Positions 12,592-24,808 of a stretch of DNA of 64,000 nt are shown piece by piece (the first letter of the stretch is position 1; every line of letters begins with the position of its first letter). The notes beneath the pieces were generated by a model. The model saw only the letters and a program-made list of their open reading frames with translations. It was not told where the DNA came from and searched no databases. The stretch lies in the NCBI GenBank assembly GCA_013339895.1, contig JABACO010000009.1:3946859-4010858 (forward strand). The letters are read 5' to 3'. Both the position numbers and the translations under genes were made by a program. This DNA is from Ephydatia muelleri (lineage: Eukaryota > Porifera > Demospongiae > Spongillida > Spongillidae).

Positions 12592-13538
12592 GCTTTATGT
12601 GGATAATAGTAAAGTTCACTCATCTTTAGAGCCTAAATCTGAATACTCAAACAATTTCTGTCTATTTTGTTTCAATAGCACTGACGTGCCGTTTCTGAAC
12701 AGTGAAGCCATGGTACTTTCTGTACACATTTATTTCCACCCATCAGTGCAAGTACACATGAATGACTGCGTTTTGAGTTACAAGTAAAGTCGCATAAGTG
12801 AATATAGGCAGCTACGTACGGTGGACCACTGGTGATTACACAATTCTATAGGGTGATAGTACAAGTACAGTATTTGTGGCTGGAATGGGAAACCTTTTTC
12901 CACGAAAATGTTACATAATAATAATATATACATGTGTGATTAGGGAATGGCTACATGTATACTCATTGTTCATATGGACAGAGGAAAGGTATCACAGATT
13001 CACTGACTGTCTGTTCAGAGGAAGGAAGGAGAATAGCATGCCCCTGATTGGATCGTGCTCCTCTGATGCATTGGATGGAGGAGCATAACCGTGAAAAGGA
13101 AAGATGGCACAAAGCCAACCCATGGTCTGTCTGTATGATGTATTGTAGGTACTAATATTGTAGGTTGTCATGGCAATGCTGCCCATCCCTCCAGTTGAGG
13201 AGAGGACTATCAGAGTGAATGATACCCGTTCAACCTCACGGATACGAAGCTCATATTCTCTCTTTTTGATGTTTTCATGTCAGCTGGATAGTGAGTGCGT
13301 GGTTGGAGGGAATATAGGGATTGAAAACTCTGATCGAATTGCCATGATTTATGTAAAGTAAAGCCATTCTCATCAATGGGTAGAGTTGTCAACCTGTTGG
13401 ATGCACCTTTGTCTTGAGCCAGTCCATTGATTGTTGATGAGTGGAATTAGTTAGCTGGGGACAGAGGCTAAAAGCATTATCCTGCATGGTTTTTTTTGTT
13501 TGAACTACTTCTGGGCTTCAACTTGCTGTTGAATTGTT
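11476..13538. other. No supported gene; contains a (TG)n microsatellite at about 12558-12588
   Basis: Several ORFs of 60-86 codons, none with a recognisable family or splice context. The 12217-12477 frame is the longest and lacks supporting motifs. Confidence 0.5.
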
Positions 13539-13790
13539 TCAGTCAGTATTAGGAGCAATGCAGATGGTTGAGGGATGATGGGAGTAGAAATGGTAGATGT
13601 AACAGTAGTGTTGGGTGGAGCCACGATGGAAATAGAAGTGGGAGGTGTCGGTATAGCAGTAGCGCCATGATTTACATACCAGGCCAAGACGTCCAGGTGT
13701 ACATGAAGAACATAGGTTGCCTGATTTACAACATGCACAGTTGCTACTAGTGCCTTTAGAGCTGCAGCGGCAGCAAGAAGGCATCGAAAT
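13539..13790 (-). pseudogene. Cysteine-rich zinc-binding fragment, probably transposon-derived
   Basis: The minus strand encodes 'CCRCSSKGTSSNCACCKSG' followed by 'NLCSSCTPGRLGLVCKSW'. Spaced Cys pairs of this kind (C-x-C, C-x-C-C, C-x2-C) resemble a Cys-rich tail of sponge and cnidarian mobile-element proteins, but the match is from memory of the pattern only. It is preceded (13505-13738, another frame) by Thr/Ser/Pro-rich sequence. Function unknown. Confidence 0.35.
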
Positions 13791-14062
13791 GGCAGTTTGA
13801 TTAATTCTACTTAATGCCCAAAATGGGGAGAGCGACAGAAGAGGAGGTAGGTAACACAGACCTGATTAATATCGTAAACGGCACGAGGTATAAAGTGCTA
13901 GTGCAATCCTTCTATTCCTTCTCGTGATAATACAACTGCGGTACGTCTTTAGTTATAATGGGGACTTCACAATTGAGAAATTAATATAACGTTTTTGTTT
14001 CTAATTAAAGGTATTGCATATCCTCATAATAGAGAGGATAAAATTTCACCATCGGGTGAGTT
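13791..14062. other. Spacer before the 39-bp array
   Basis: No coding signal. Degenerate repeat-like sequence begins around 14040. Confidence 0.6.
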
Positions 14063-14775
14063 CCATGAGGTACAGCATGACACCCTCACGAGTTCCGCGA
14101 GATACGTCAGAAAAAAATTCACCCTCACGAGTTCCGCGAGGTACCTCATAAAAAATTTCACCCTCACGAGTTCCGCGAGGTACCTCATAAAAAATTTCAC
14201 CCTCACGAGTTCCGCGAGGTACCTCATAAAAATTTCACCCTCACGAGTTCCGCGAGGTACCTCATAAAAAATTTCACCCTCACGAGTTCCGCGAGGTACC
14301 TCATAAAAAATTTCACCCTCACGAGTTCCGCGAGGTACCTCATAAAAAATTTCACCCTCACGAGTTCCGCGAGGTACCTCATAAAAAATTTCACCCTCAC
14401 GAGTTCCGCGAGGTACCTCATAAAAAATTTCACCCTCACGAGTTCCGCGAGGTACCTCATAAAAAATTTCACCCTCACGAGTTCCGCGAGGTACCTCATA
14501 AAAAATTTCACCCTCACGAGTTCCGCGAGGTACCTCATAAAAAATTTCACCCCTCACGAGTTCCGCGAGGTACCTCATAAAAAATTTCACCCTCACGAGT
14601 TCCGCGAGGTACCTCATAAAAAATTTCACCCTCACGAGTTCCGCGAGGTACCTCATAAAAATTTCACCCTCACGAGTTCCGCGAGGTACCTCATAAAAAA
14701 TTTCACCCTCACGAGTTCCGCGAGGTACCTCATAAAAAATTTCACCCTCATGAGTTCCGCGAGGTAATTTTGGCA
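14063..14775. repeat. 39-bp minisatellite, about 18 copies
   Basis: Unit built from 'TACCTCATAAAAAATTTCAC' followed by 'CCTCACGAGTTCCGCGAGG'. The second half is a near-palindrome able to form a 7-bp stem (one mismatch) with loop AGTTC. Copies are almost identical inside the array and diverge at the left edge. A 39-bp unit keeps frame, so 90-250 codon ORFs on both strands are by-products. One-base slips at about 14228, 14551 and 14660 shift the frame. Confidence 0.95.
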
Positions 14776-16791
14776 CGATTAACGAGGTATGTCATGAAAA
14801 ATTTCCCCCTCATAAAAAATTTCTATTTTTGGCACGGATTCCGCACCATAGCTACAGATGCATCAGCCAGGGGGGGTGCAATTGCAACCCCCCCCCCCCC
14901 CCACCCCCACTTGATACAAGGTCCGCTCGGTCGGCTATGAATTTTGTTACAAGCATCGTTGACAATCTACACTTATAGTGACAACTGCCAGCTGTCAGGT
15001 AATAGTTCCGTAGTTCTTAGTATCGCGCACTTCAGACTGACTTGCACTTTGATCGGTGACTTCATTCTTGAATGTCTTAGATAATTGCACAAAGGATACC
15101 AAATAGAACCTTGCTCTGATGTACAGTAAGCAAAAATAGCCATTCAGTTCTGAAATTTTTCTGCAGGGGGTTGGGGACGGAGCATGCACAAGCCAAATGA
15201 TGTGCTACCAATGTCAGGAGACGTAGTGGCAGCTACAATTCATAGGGTGACCTATTGCTTGATTTAAGTACGACAAAATGCTGTCAGTGACATCTGTGAA
15301 GCTTCCATGCATGGTTACTTGAATCTTGATTCTTTGCAATGCAGCAACCAGGCCACAGCCTACATCATACTATGAGGTTTCAAACCACAAGGCAACACTG
15401 ATGTATTTAACGCCTGTGGTTGGACCACCCCTCTCAAGAAACTACTAATGGTTCTGTTCCGTGATATAAGTGAGAGCCATCTTATCTGAACCCCAACTTG
15501 GTATCTGTCATCTCTACACATGCAGTACAGTACACTTCTTTTGCCTGGACAAACGTTTGATTTGAAGCTTCTTGGCAAAATCATCATAATCAGATGATGC
15601 CAATGATATTGAAAGCCAGGCCATAATAGTAGGAGGATCATGTATTCATTTGTCTTTAAAATGTGGAAAGAGTCTGTAAACAGCTATGTTTGAAGCAATC
15701 CTTATTTGTAACGCTCATGAAACACCAGGACTAGTTAGGGAAGTATTGTAACAACTTCAAAAAATAACTGACTTGTCAAAATGCAGCAATGAAGTCCAAA
15801 TGTATAGATCTGAGAATTTAAAACTTTGAAAAGTAGAGTTATTTGGATGTGACCCAGTAAACACCAGTGCAAGGCAGTGTTTCGTAAATGTCTTTTTGAT
15901 TATTGCTTTTCCCAGAATAATACCAACCTTTTTACAACACAACAACAAGCCATCGGTGCTCAATGTGCCAATAACAACAAGGGGCTCCTGTGTGATGCAT
16001 GGATATATGTTGAGAAGGCTAGAGTGCAGTCTAACTGATACCTGCATGCATGAAGTACACCAACACGCTTTGTTCTTTGCTGCCAGTGGGGTAGGCATTA
16101 TCGCAATGACTTGTATCATTTCTCATCTCTCTAGGCTACATAGTCATGATCAGATTCTCTCCTTCTTGAGAGTGTAGCTTGCTCATATGAGATACACTTT
16201 ACAGGTCATTTCTCTGCCTAGGAGTATCCATTCCCAACTATTGACTGAACCAAAATGGAGTTTAAAGTGCACATCTACATAGGTTGTGCATGACTTGGGA
16301 GAACTTCTCTTGTTCGAAAATGAAAGCTCATTCTGTGGTCACAAGCTTCAATTCATTCTACCTATGTGTGAGGCCAGATGAGTATTTGGAATTCAACTCA
16401 AACTCAGTGCCGCAAGATGATGAAGTGGTTTGTAACATTGTCCCTCTTTTCCACTAGTTTGCCATGAATTTTTAGCATTGTTCCAGGTGCAAATGGATTT
16501 GTGCAATAACCTCTACATTGTACCATATACATTCTGCTCCAATTGTTCACATCTGCACCTTTAATGAGACTATATATATATCTTGCTCAAGGTTTCTCAA
16601 GGTTTTTTTTTCCAAGGCCATCGAATCATGCATACTGTGCCTATGGTGCTTCAACATGAATGGACAAATGTTCTAGTCATTTAGAAATGATTTTGATTCT
16701 TTTCTGAATGTAACTGTGAACAACAAAATTTTTTGCATGAAGGATGGAGGCAAAAGGTGACCATGAGAAAGATAAGAATGAGGCCAAACAT
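14776..16791. other. No supported gene; poly-C tract near 14888-14902
   Basis: ORFs of 93-120 codons at 15360-16177 on both strands lack recognisable motifs and overlap one another. Confidence 0.5.
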
Positions 16792-17083
16792 CAGTATTGT
16801 GAGGGGAGGAGCGGGACATGTGAGGGGAGGAGCGGGACATGTGAGGGGAGGAGCGGGACATGTGAGGGGAGGAGCGGGACATGTGAGGGGAGGAGCGTGA
16901 CATGTGAGGGGAGGAGCGGGACATGTGAGGGGAGGAGCGGGACATGTGAGGGGAGGAGCGGGACATGTGAGGGGAGGAGCGGGACATGTGAGGGGAGGAG
17001 CGGGACATGTGAGGGGAGGAGCGTGACATGTGAGGGGAGGAGCGGGACATGTGAGGGGAGGAGCGGGACATGTGAGGGGAGGA
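16792..17083. repeat. 21-bp minisatellite, about 13-14 copies
   Basis: Unit 'TGTGAGGGGAGGAGCGGGAC' plus one A. Two units carry GCGTGA instead of GCGGGA. The 21-bp period gives seven-residue periodic ORFs (CEGRSGT on plus, SSPHMSR on minus), which are artefacts. Confidence 0.95.
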
Positions 17084-18330
17084 GATGTTATTTATTTGGG
17101 GTGTTTTGTGGGCATCCACATTTGGCACATAGCTGCTGTAATATGGTCGCTGCTATTGTGAAGGAGACTTGATCATGTTGCTGGAAGATGTCAGCATAGT
17201 GTACACATTTATGATCAATCTCTTTATTAGAAAAGGGGTTGGGCTTGTTTTTAGTCCTGTACTAACTATGTGTATATGTGCTATGAACATGCAATACAGT
17301 ATGATTGCTCCTGATTGTCAGCAACCAGTCAAGTCTCTTGTACACAATGAATGCAGTTGCTCTTACTCTGCTTGTTGAAAAAAAATAGTGGGGAGAAATA
17401 TCTATGCTCAACTTCTCGTGTACGTTGTTCATAAGCAATGTTTCTTGTCTTGTTCAGCTCTGCGGTAGCAAGGGATTGAAAACATCCAAAGAAGGTCTCT
17501 TGCCTGTGATGCAGACAAGAATTCTCTGGTACAATGTCAAGATGAGAATTATTTTATGCGTTACCTGTTCAACAGAGAGTGTTTGTAACATTATCACACA
17601 GGAGGGTGGTGGTGGTGATGTCACGAATATCAATATGATGAATGGATGAAAATCCTCCTCACAAGAACCAGAGCCTGAGAGAGTCCTCCACAGTAATGTG
17701 GTTTACTATTGCAGACCTAGGGTTAATAGCCAAAATACAGACAAAAGAGCACCACGGAAGTCCCCATTGTGAAGGGCTAAGTCAATGGGAGGGACTTAGT
17801 GGGCCACATAGTCTGGTATATTGGTTTTCAGCGTTTAAATCAATTAATCTAGGTATTTGTGCATGTGCCTTGCTTCTTCTCTTCCCCCTCTCCCCCCCCC
17901 CCCCCCCCCCCCACACACACACACCTCAGTGAGAAGACAGGAAGTAGGGCACTGAATCCATAGCTGAAAAACCAAGGCCAAAAGGATTGCAATGAATGTT
18001 CTAATGCTCAAGTCAACATTATTTTGTTGGGCTGCGTGATGCTAGTTGGCTTGCCAGTGGGTTTTTCTGTGAGAGATTGGGCTTATCTCTTCAAAAATAC
18101 AGTTTTATTTCAGTCCTCCTCCCCCCCCCCCCACACACACACATGCACACATACACACACAAACTCAGGCTCAGAGTTGATATTGTTATAGTTTGGACAG
18201 TGACGACAGGACGCACCCTGAAGTGAGGTGTTCATTTTTGTGATTAGGGAGGGGCACCACCACGGCATGAATAGTTAGAGCTACTTCCGGTGTCAATAAT
18301 TCATTACTACAACAGTGGCGAGAACGTACG
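17084..18330. other. Upstream region of the Ig gene with poly-C/(AC)n tracts
   Basis: Poly-C runs at about 17891-17912 and 18120-18133, each followed by (AC)n. No gene recognised. The last 100 bp should include the 5' UTR and promoter of the gene starting at 18331. Confidence 0.55.
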
Positions 18331-21300
18331 ATGCGAGGGCAGTTGATTCTCTCTGTCCTTTTGGTGTGGGCGTTTTGTCCGCAAGGATCTCAGGCTATTT
18401 GGAAAAATATAACAGGTATGTCAAGCTTTGTCGTAGGGCGCGCATGTGGGCTACATATACAAATAATATCAAACAAAAAAATCGACTACTCGAAGCTCTC
18501 ACATAGACAGTCCCCATTATTATAGCATCTCCGCTTCCGTTGTATTTCGGCTGGATTCGGTACTGTAGAGCCAACCCACATTCTTGGACTGTCACGAGTT
18601 CGCCAAACTTTGCTACGAAATAAAATCCATGTTGGGAGTGCCGAGTGCTTGGTATGTTTGTGTGGGATCATTTGATAGTAACCAAATTGCTCACGCGCGT
18701 TTGGATTTTCCTGTCTTTTGTGCGTGTTGTACCAAATTCTAATTGCAGCCAACTTATGTGTGTAGTGCAATGGTCGACTAGGTACATATTCGTATACGAA
18801 TGTTAGACAATGCGCGAATACGTGGTACACACATATGAAGTCGACTACACTGTGGCAAATCCTTGAATACGTGTAGTAGGTCAAACGTACACGCCCTTTA
18901 GACAGTTCGCTGTTAGTTGTTATTGCAAGCATACAATGTTCAATGAATTCATGACTTGAAACTTCCTGTTTTTGTCAGCATAGTTCCTGTATGTCATGCC
19001 CTGTGTGTGTGTGTGCGCGCGCACGCGCGCATGCAAGATTTTGAATAAAAATATGATGTGTTGATTATTGACCTTGTGTCATGTGCTACTGTTTAGTTCC
19101 TGTTCTTTTGGTGTATTGCGGAGGTTGTTCAGGTCTGTGTATTCAGTGAATGAACATCAATTCATTATGTACACTGTTTTGTGTGCAACTGTAGTATGAC
19201 ATAACTCAGCTAATCACCCATGGTCATTTTTTCGTTTTCCTTTAGTCAACATAAATGAAGATCAAAATCACCGTTCCATTAATGTGCCACATGTCTGCCA
19301 GTTGCTCTTAAATGCCAGCAGTTGTGGTCCCTCATGCCATTGGAACTGGACTACCAATGGTTCTTCAGTAAGTGAGCATGCACGTACGTGTAGCTACATG
19401 TAGATGTGCTATGGGCATAGCTGGTTGTGTTGTGCTTTGTAGCAACATTGCTTAATGGTCACTAGGTGAGTGTGTGTACAATGCCTGCATTTGCAGTTAC
19501 ATGAATCATGTATTTACTCGTGTGTGTGTGTGTGTGCGTGCGTGTTTGCAATTATCTGTACATGTGTGTGTGTGTGAGTTATAGATTTAGCATGGGTGCA
19601 TAGCTATACAAATTGTGCAAGCTGTTATTCCACACACATGTTGTGTGTGTGTGTTTTCAGATTGTTGGCTGTTCTGGGTCACCTTGCGTTGGACCGTCCT
19701 GCTGTTTGCCGTTGTCCGGCAGCTCAAGTCTCAACATCTCCAATCACTCCACCACTGCTTCACCGTTCACCTTGTAGATTGGATGTGGACACCAGGAAGT
19801 ATGTTGTTGAAGCTCATGTGTTGCCATGGACACCACTGTATGTTAAGAGCGACCCAGAGGGAGAAAGGGGAGTGAGGTGGAAGAGGGAGGCGTGGAAGAG
19901 GGAGGGGTGGAAGAGGGAGGAGGTGGAAGAGGGAGGAGGTGGAAGAGGGAGGAGGTGGAAGAGGGGGGAAGAGGAGGGGTGAAGAGGGAGGAGGTGGAAG
20001 AGGGAGGAGGTGGAAGAGGGAGGAGGTGGAAAGGGAAGAGGGAGAGGGAGGGAGGGGGGAAGAGAGTGGTAGGGGAGGAGGGAGAGGGAGGTGGAAGGGG
20101 AGGAGGTGGAAGAGGGAGGAGGTGGAGAGGGAGGAGGGAGAGGAGAGGTGGAAGAGGGAGGAGGTGGAGAGGAGGGGGGAGAGAGGTGGAGAGGGAGGAT
20201 GGTGAAGAGGGAGGGAGGTGGGAAGAGGGAGGAGGTGGAAGATGGGAGGAGGTGAGGAGGGTGGAAGAGGGAGGAGGTGGAACGAGGGAGGAGGTGGAAG
20301 AGGGAGGAAGGTGGAAGAGGGCGGAGGTGGAAGAGGGAGGGAGATGATGGGGAAAGGGGGGATTGAGGAGGTGGAGGGGATCAAGTGCAACATGTATCAC
20401 TGCGGATGTAATCAATTGAGTGCTTTGATTCTTTCTGCTTTTGACTCTTAGTGATGCCCTAAACTGTATGCAACTTTGCTATACAGGTACATTGCAATTG
20501 ATGGTGCATGTAGTGAGAACAGCAATGCATCAAATCTGTATAGCAGTGCTTACAGAGAAGTGGTCAGAAAACAAACACTTTTTATATCGATGTGCATACT
20601 CAGCTCATATATCTTCAGTAGGCAAATAGCTAGGTAAGGGCATAAATGGAGGTATTGCCTGCGTGGTATAGACAGAAGTGATCTCTCCAGATTCTTTTAA
20701 AGAAAGTGATGAATTACGATGTTTGTAATTCAGTTCCTCCCTCCTCCCTCCCTCCCTCCCTCCTCCCTCATTCACTCACTCGCTCACTCACTCACTCACT
20801 CACTCACTCACTCACTCACTCCCTCCCTCCAACCCACCCATCCTCCCTTCCAGAGATAGGTTGCAATGTGTATCTCTTTCCCATGGAGCTCTCGCCACCT
20901 CAGAAGTTTCAGTGCATCCCGGCTGTGTCTTGTGATACTTCAGATGCTGATGCAGCCATCATTGGCGGACAGACACTGGACTGGATGTTTAGTAGCAGTA
21001 CAAGTGGCCCCACCATTGTCTCAAGTTCCACTGACAAGAGGCTTGTGGTCTCGCAGTATGGGGTTGAGATAGGTAGTGGAGCCACAGTCCAGGTGGCAGG
21101 GAGCTACGTGCCTTGGCTCAACAGCATCAATCTTGTCGCCAAACAGGACATATACCGTACGTGAGCTGAAGCTATTGTGGTTACAGGGACGGTGATGGGG
21201 ACTAGTGATTGGGGGGGGGGGGGTAGGCTCAGATGAAGTGAGTGCGACAGCTGGTGTTAAATTTACTCAACTAGCTGCATTCTGCATATTATAACCTGTT

Positions 21301-22737
21301 TGTTGGTAATATGAGGCCTTGCATTTATTGCAACCCCTGGATATGAAGGCTACAACATGCATACACACATCAACACACACACGTGCACACACACACGTGC
21401 ACACACACACGTGCACACACACATGTGCACACACACATGTGCACACACATCAACACATGTATACACACATGTGCGCACACACACATCACTACACACATGT
21501 GGACACACACATCACCACATGTACACACACATCACCACACATGTACACATCCAGCACTACCACTATATATGTGACCTCTTTGCACTGTGATGTTGATTAA
21601 CTGACCAGTATGTTTACTATGTAGCTTTTGAGTGGATGTTTGTTATCTGGACCATAGTTTCTACATGGGTATTTACTGTATGTTTACAACATTGCATGAC
21701 AGCAATTCAGATTCGTTGTGTGAGCTTAAAATGTTGGCAGCCGTTTAGAAAGCAACAACGAAAACGTTGGCATGTAGTTTAGTTAGTTCACTTCACTTTT
21801 CCCCTGTCTTAGGTTTACAGTTCGTTGACCTGGAGAGCCCCTCAGTGATACACAGCTTTGCCGTCGTGCAAGGACATGACACCACTCTCTCCTGCTCCGT
21901 CGAGTCTGAGCCCAACGCCACCACACGTTGGGAGTTTAATCCTATCGATCCTCGCTGCAATGTATCGACTCTCAATCAAACTGGCACACAGTATTCACCA
22001 CACAACTTTGTGTTCAGCTACGGCACGATGCATGTGGAGTACTGTGACGCGGGCATCTATACGTGCAATGTGAGCAATGGGTTCAAGTACGTATCAACCA
22101 GGCTAAGACTTAGGGTCAGAGGTACGTGAAGCTGTGTCTTGCTCTGTGATAGTAGAGCGGCTTTATATGGAATACTGGTAGTGACTCGGTGATATGTGCA
22201 TGGATGTAGGGACTGTAATACTGTTTGTCCAGGTTGTGTGTAGTGTGATGTGGTTGATGTGTGGGCCATGTTGTGATGGTTGATGTGTGGGCAGTGTTGT
22301 GATGGTTGATGTGTGGGCCATGTTGTGATGGTTGATGTGTGGGCCATGTTGTGATGGTTGATGTGGTGATGGGAGTAATGGTTGATGTACCAGTTTTGTG
22401 TCATGGTGGGTGTGTGGGTCATGCCTCGATGCTAGCCAGAAGGCTGTGCCAGGCGATGGGTAGAGTGAGCTGCTTGTGCTTGTCTGCATGTAATAGTGTA
22501 GGTCTAGATATTATAATATTCTTGAATACAAGAATTGGTCAGGATTTATGGAATGGATCATGCTGATTGGATAACCTCCTAAAATTAACATTCTATGTTC
22601 GTGTGTGTAGGAATGCAGTTGTGTGCTATTTCCAGAGTATGTTAGTCGTTACATGTGTACATGTACATATTGCTATAACACAAACACATTTCACTATGAA
22701 AACACTCATTTTTTAAAAGCATGGTATTATTTATGTG

Positions 22738-22771
<34 letters not shown>

Positions 22772-24505
22772 GGGGGTATAATTGGCTTCTTCCTCCACAG
22801 ACCCTCTCCGCCCACTGTGGCCAGCTATTGGTATCATCGCTTGTCTCGCCGTAACAGCTGTGTTCATCATAATTGGAACCAGGGTTGACAATGTCATTGC
22901 CAAACGGCGAGCTGCAAACACAAGCAATGGTATGTGTACATGAGGGGGGGGAGGGGGAAGCGGTGGTGCGGAGGGAAAGGGGAGGGGGGGAAGAGTGGGA
23001 GTGAGAAGAGGGGGAGGGAGGAAAAGGGTGGTGGGAAGAGGGGGAGGGAGGAAAAGGGTGGTGGGAAGAGGGGGAGGGAAGGGGGGTGGGAAGAGGGGGA
23101 GGGAAGGGGGGAAGAGTGGGAGTGAGAAGAGGGGGAGGGAGGAAAAGGGTAGGGGAGGGAGGGAAAGGGTGGTGGGAGAGGGGGAAGGGGCAGGTGGGAG
23201 GAAGGGGCGTGGTGGGGTTATTAGGGCACTTTCCCTGGGCCAAGACCCGCATGTTCCAATATAATGCATACACCAAAATAGAATCTGCTACCACACATGC
23301 TCATAGCATGCACTAGTACAGTACTGTACGTGGCTGTGTGTTGTTTTTCCTCATGTACATGTATCGCAAAATTCGTTTTTACCTTCCTCCCATGTGTCTT
23401 CTCCTGTCTCTACAGTAGCCTCATTCCGGAGATCATCGTAAGTTTATCCTGTGACCCTCATGCTGACATCTCAGCCTAAATCTTGACCCTCATGCCCTAA
23501 CATCTGATATTCATGCCTAATACCCTATGACCATCATGCCCTAACATCTGACCTTCATGTCTTACATCTGACTCACCTGATCTTCATGCCCTAACATCTG
23601 ACCTTCTAATGCCCTAACATCTGACTCACCTGACCTTCATGTCTTACATCTGACTCACCTGACCTTCATGCCTTACATCTGACTCACCTGACCTTCATGC
23701 CTTACATCTGACTCACCTGACCTTCATGCCTTACATCTGACTCACCTGACCTTCATGCCTTACATCTGACTCACCTGACCTTCATGCCCTAACATCTGAC
23801 TCACCTGACCTTCATGCCTTACATCTGACTCACCTGACCTTCATGCCTTACATCTGACTCACCTGACCTTCATGCCTTACATCTGACTCACCTGATCTTC
23901 ATGCCCTAACATCTGACCTTCATGCCTTACATCTGACTCACCTGACCTTCATGTCTTACATCTGACTCACCTGACCTTCATGCCTTACATCTGACTCACC
24001 TGACCTTCATGCCTTACATCTGACTCACCTGACCTTCATGCCTTACATCTGACTCACCTGATCTTCATGCCTTACATCTGACTCACCTGATCTTCATGCC
24101 TTACATCTGACTCACCTGATCTTCATGCCCTAACATCTGACCTTCATGCCTTACATCTGACTCACCTGACCTTCATGCCTTACATCTGACTCACCTGATC
24201 TTCATGCCCTAACATCTGACCTTCATGCCTTACATCTGACTCACCTGACCTTCATGCCTTACATCTGACTCACCTTACCTTCATGCCCTAACATCTGACC
24301 TTCATGCCCTAACATCTGACAGGTGTCAATGCACACACATGCTTTCAATTTTTACATGTATTCACGTAAACTGATTTATTCATACTCCTACTATAGCTCT
24401 GCAGCAGATTATAACGTTGCTACAACGCCCACTGGTGATGCCGTGCGTTTTAGGTTGGGATCCAAGTTGACCTTTGAACCTTCGACGCTAGGCAGTCCTA
24501 CTTAA
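18331..24505 (+). CDS. Ig-domain type I membrane protein, about eight exons
   Basis: Exons: 18331-18415 (signal peptide MRGQLILSVLLVWAFCPQG), 19246-19367 and 19661 to about 19778 (Cys-rich ectodomain, 'SCGPSCHWNW', 'SPCVGPSCC'), 20854/20856-21156, 21813-22121 (Ig-like domain: 'TLSCSVESEP', W, then 'DAGIYTCNVS'), 22801-22929 (membrane helix AIGIIACLAVTAVFIIIG, then basic KRR), 23416-23437 (22-nt microexon), and 24397-24505 (short cytoplasmic tail 'AADYNVATTPTGD', stop). Phases agree at every junction except the end of exon 3, where no donor in the right phase was found; a hidden microexon or sequence error is possible. Probably a cell-surface receptor or adhesion protein; ligand unknown. The tail has one Tyr but no full ITAM. 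Introns are packed with minisatellites. Confidence 0.78.
19861..20370. repeat. Purine-rich (GGAGGTGGAAGAG)-type array in intron 3
   Basis: About 510 bp of GGA/GAGG repeats with occasional T, irregular units of about 12-15 bp. Glu/Gly and Pro/Ser/Leu ORFs over it are artefacts. Confidence 0.92.
20731..20850. repeat. Pyrimidine-rich tract with (CTCA)n just before exon 4
   Basis: CCTC repeats, then CACT/CTCA repeats at about 20770-20820, then CCTCC up to the exon 4 acceptor. It doubles as an extended polypyrimidine tract. Confidence 0.9.
21357..21550. repeat. (AC)n-rich imperfect repeat in intron 4
   Basis: Units such as 'ACACACGTGCACACACACAT' with CACGTG and CATGTG variants; ORFs over it are Thr-His artefacts. 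Confidence 0.92.
22933..23215. repeat. Purine-rich (GGGAAGAGGGGGAGGGA)-type array in intron 6
   Basis: Nearly pure purine on the plus strand over about 280 bp, with direct repeats of roughly 35-40 bp containing 'GGAAAAGGGTGGTGGGAAG'. It lies between the membrane-helix exon and the microexon. Confidence 0.92.
23444..24322. repeat. 29-bp minisatellite in intron 7, roughly 30 copies
   Basis: Unit assembled from 'CCTTCATGCCTTACATCTGA' and 'CTCACCTGA', with variants using CCCTAACATCTGA or GATCTTC. It begins right after the microexon donor and fills almost the whole intron. Confidence 0.95.
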
Positions 24506-24808
24506 GAACTGCTACAATATTCTTTTTTTTTTGGTTTTTTGGGGTTTTTTTTTTTGTTTTGTTTGGTTTTTCTCTCTTTGTGAAATGAGGATGTAGTTTT
24601 TGGTATTGTATGGTATTGTGCACAAAAATAACGTTAAGTTCTAATGGGACGCTTGGAGCTATGGCGATAACGCAACTGAGAGCGTCGTTAAAAGATGTGG
24701 CAGGCTTGGAGGTCTGACCCAAGGTCTGCCTTGGTACGGTTAGTTGCGTAAGTAGTGCATGTCTTCCAGTGCCAATTCACTCTTCCGCTCCACCGTACCC
24801 GTTTCTAG

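Noticed and set aside
14063..14775. CRISPR array
   Set aside because: Units are contiguous with no unique spacers, and the genome is eukaryotic.
14024..14776. 250-codon minus-strand ORF of 13-residue repeats
   Set aside because: The 39-bp unit is a multiple of three and lacks stops; frames change wherever one base slips, and both strands are open.
16673..17172. Heptapeptide-repeat ORFs on both strands
   Set aside because: Consequence of the 21-bp tandem unit.
19767..20415. Pro/Ser/Leu-rich 190-208 codon minus-strand ORFs and Glu/Gly-rich plus-strand ORFs
   Set aside because: Low-complexity purine array inside an intron.
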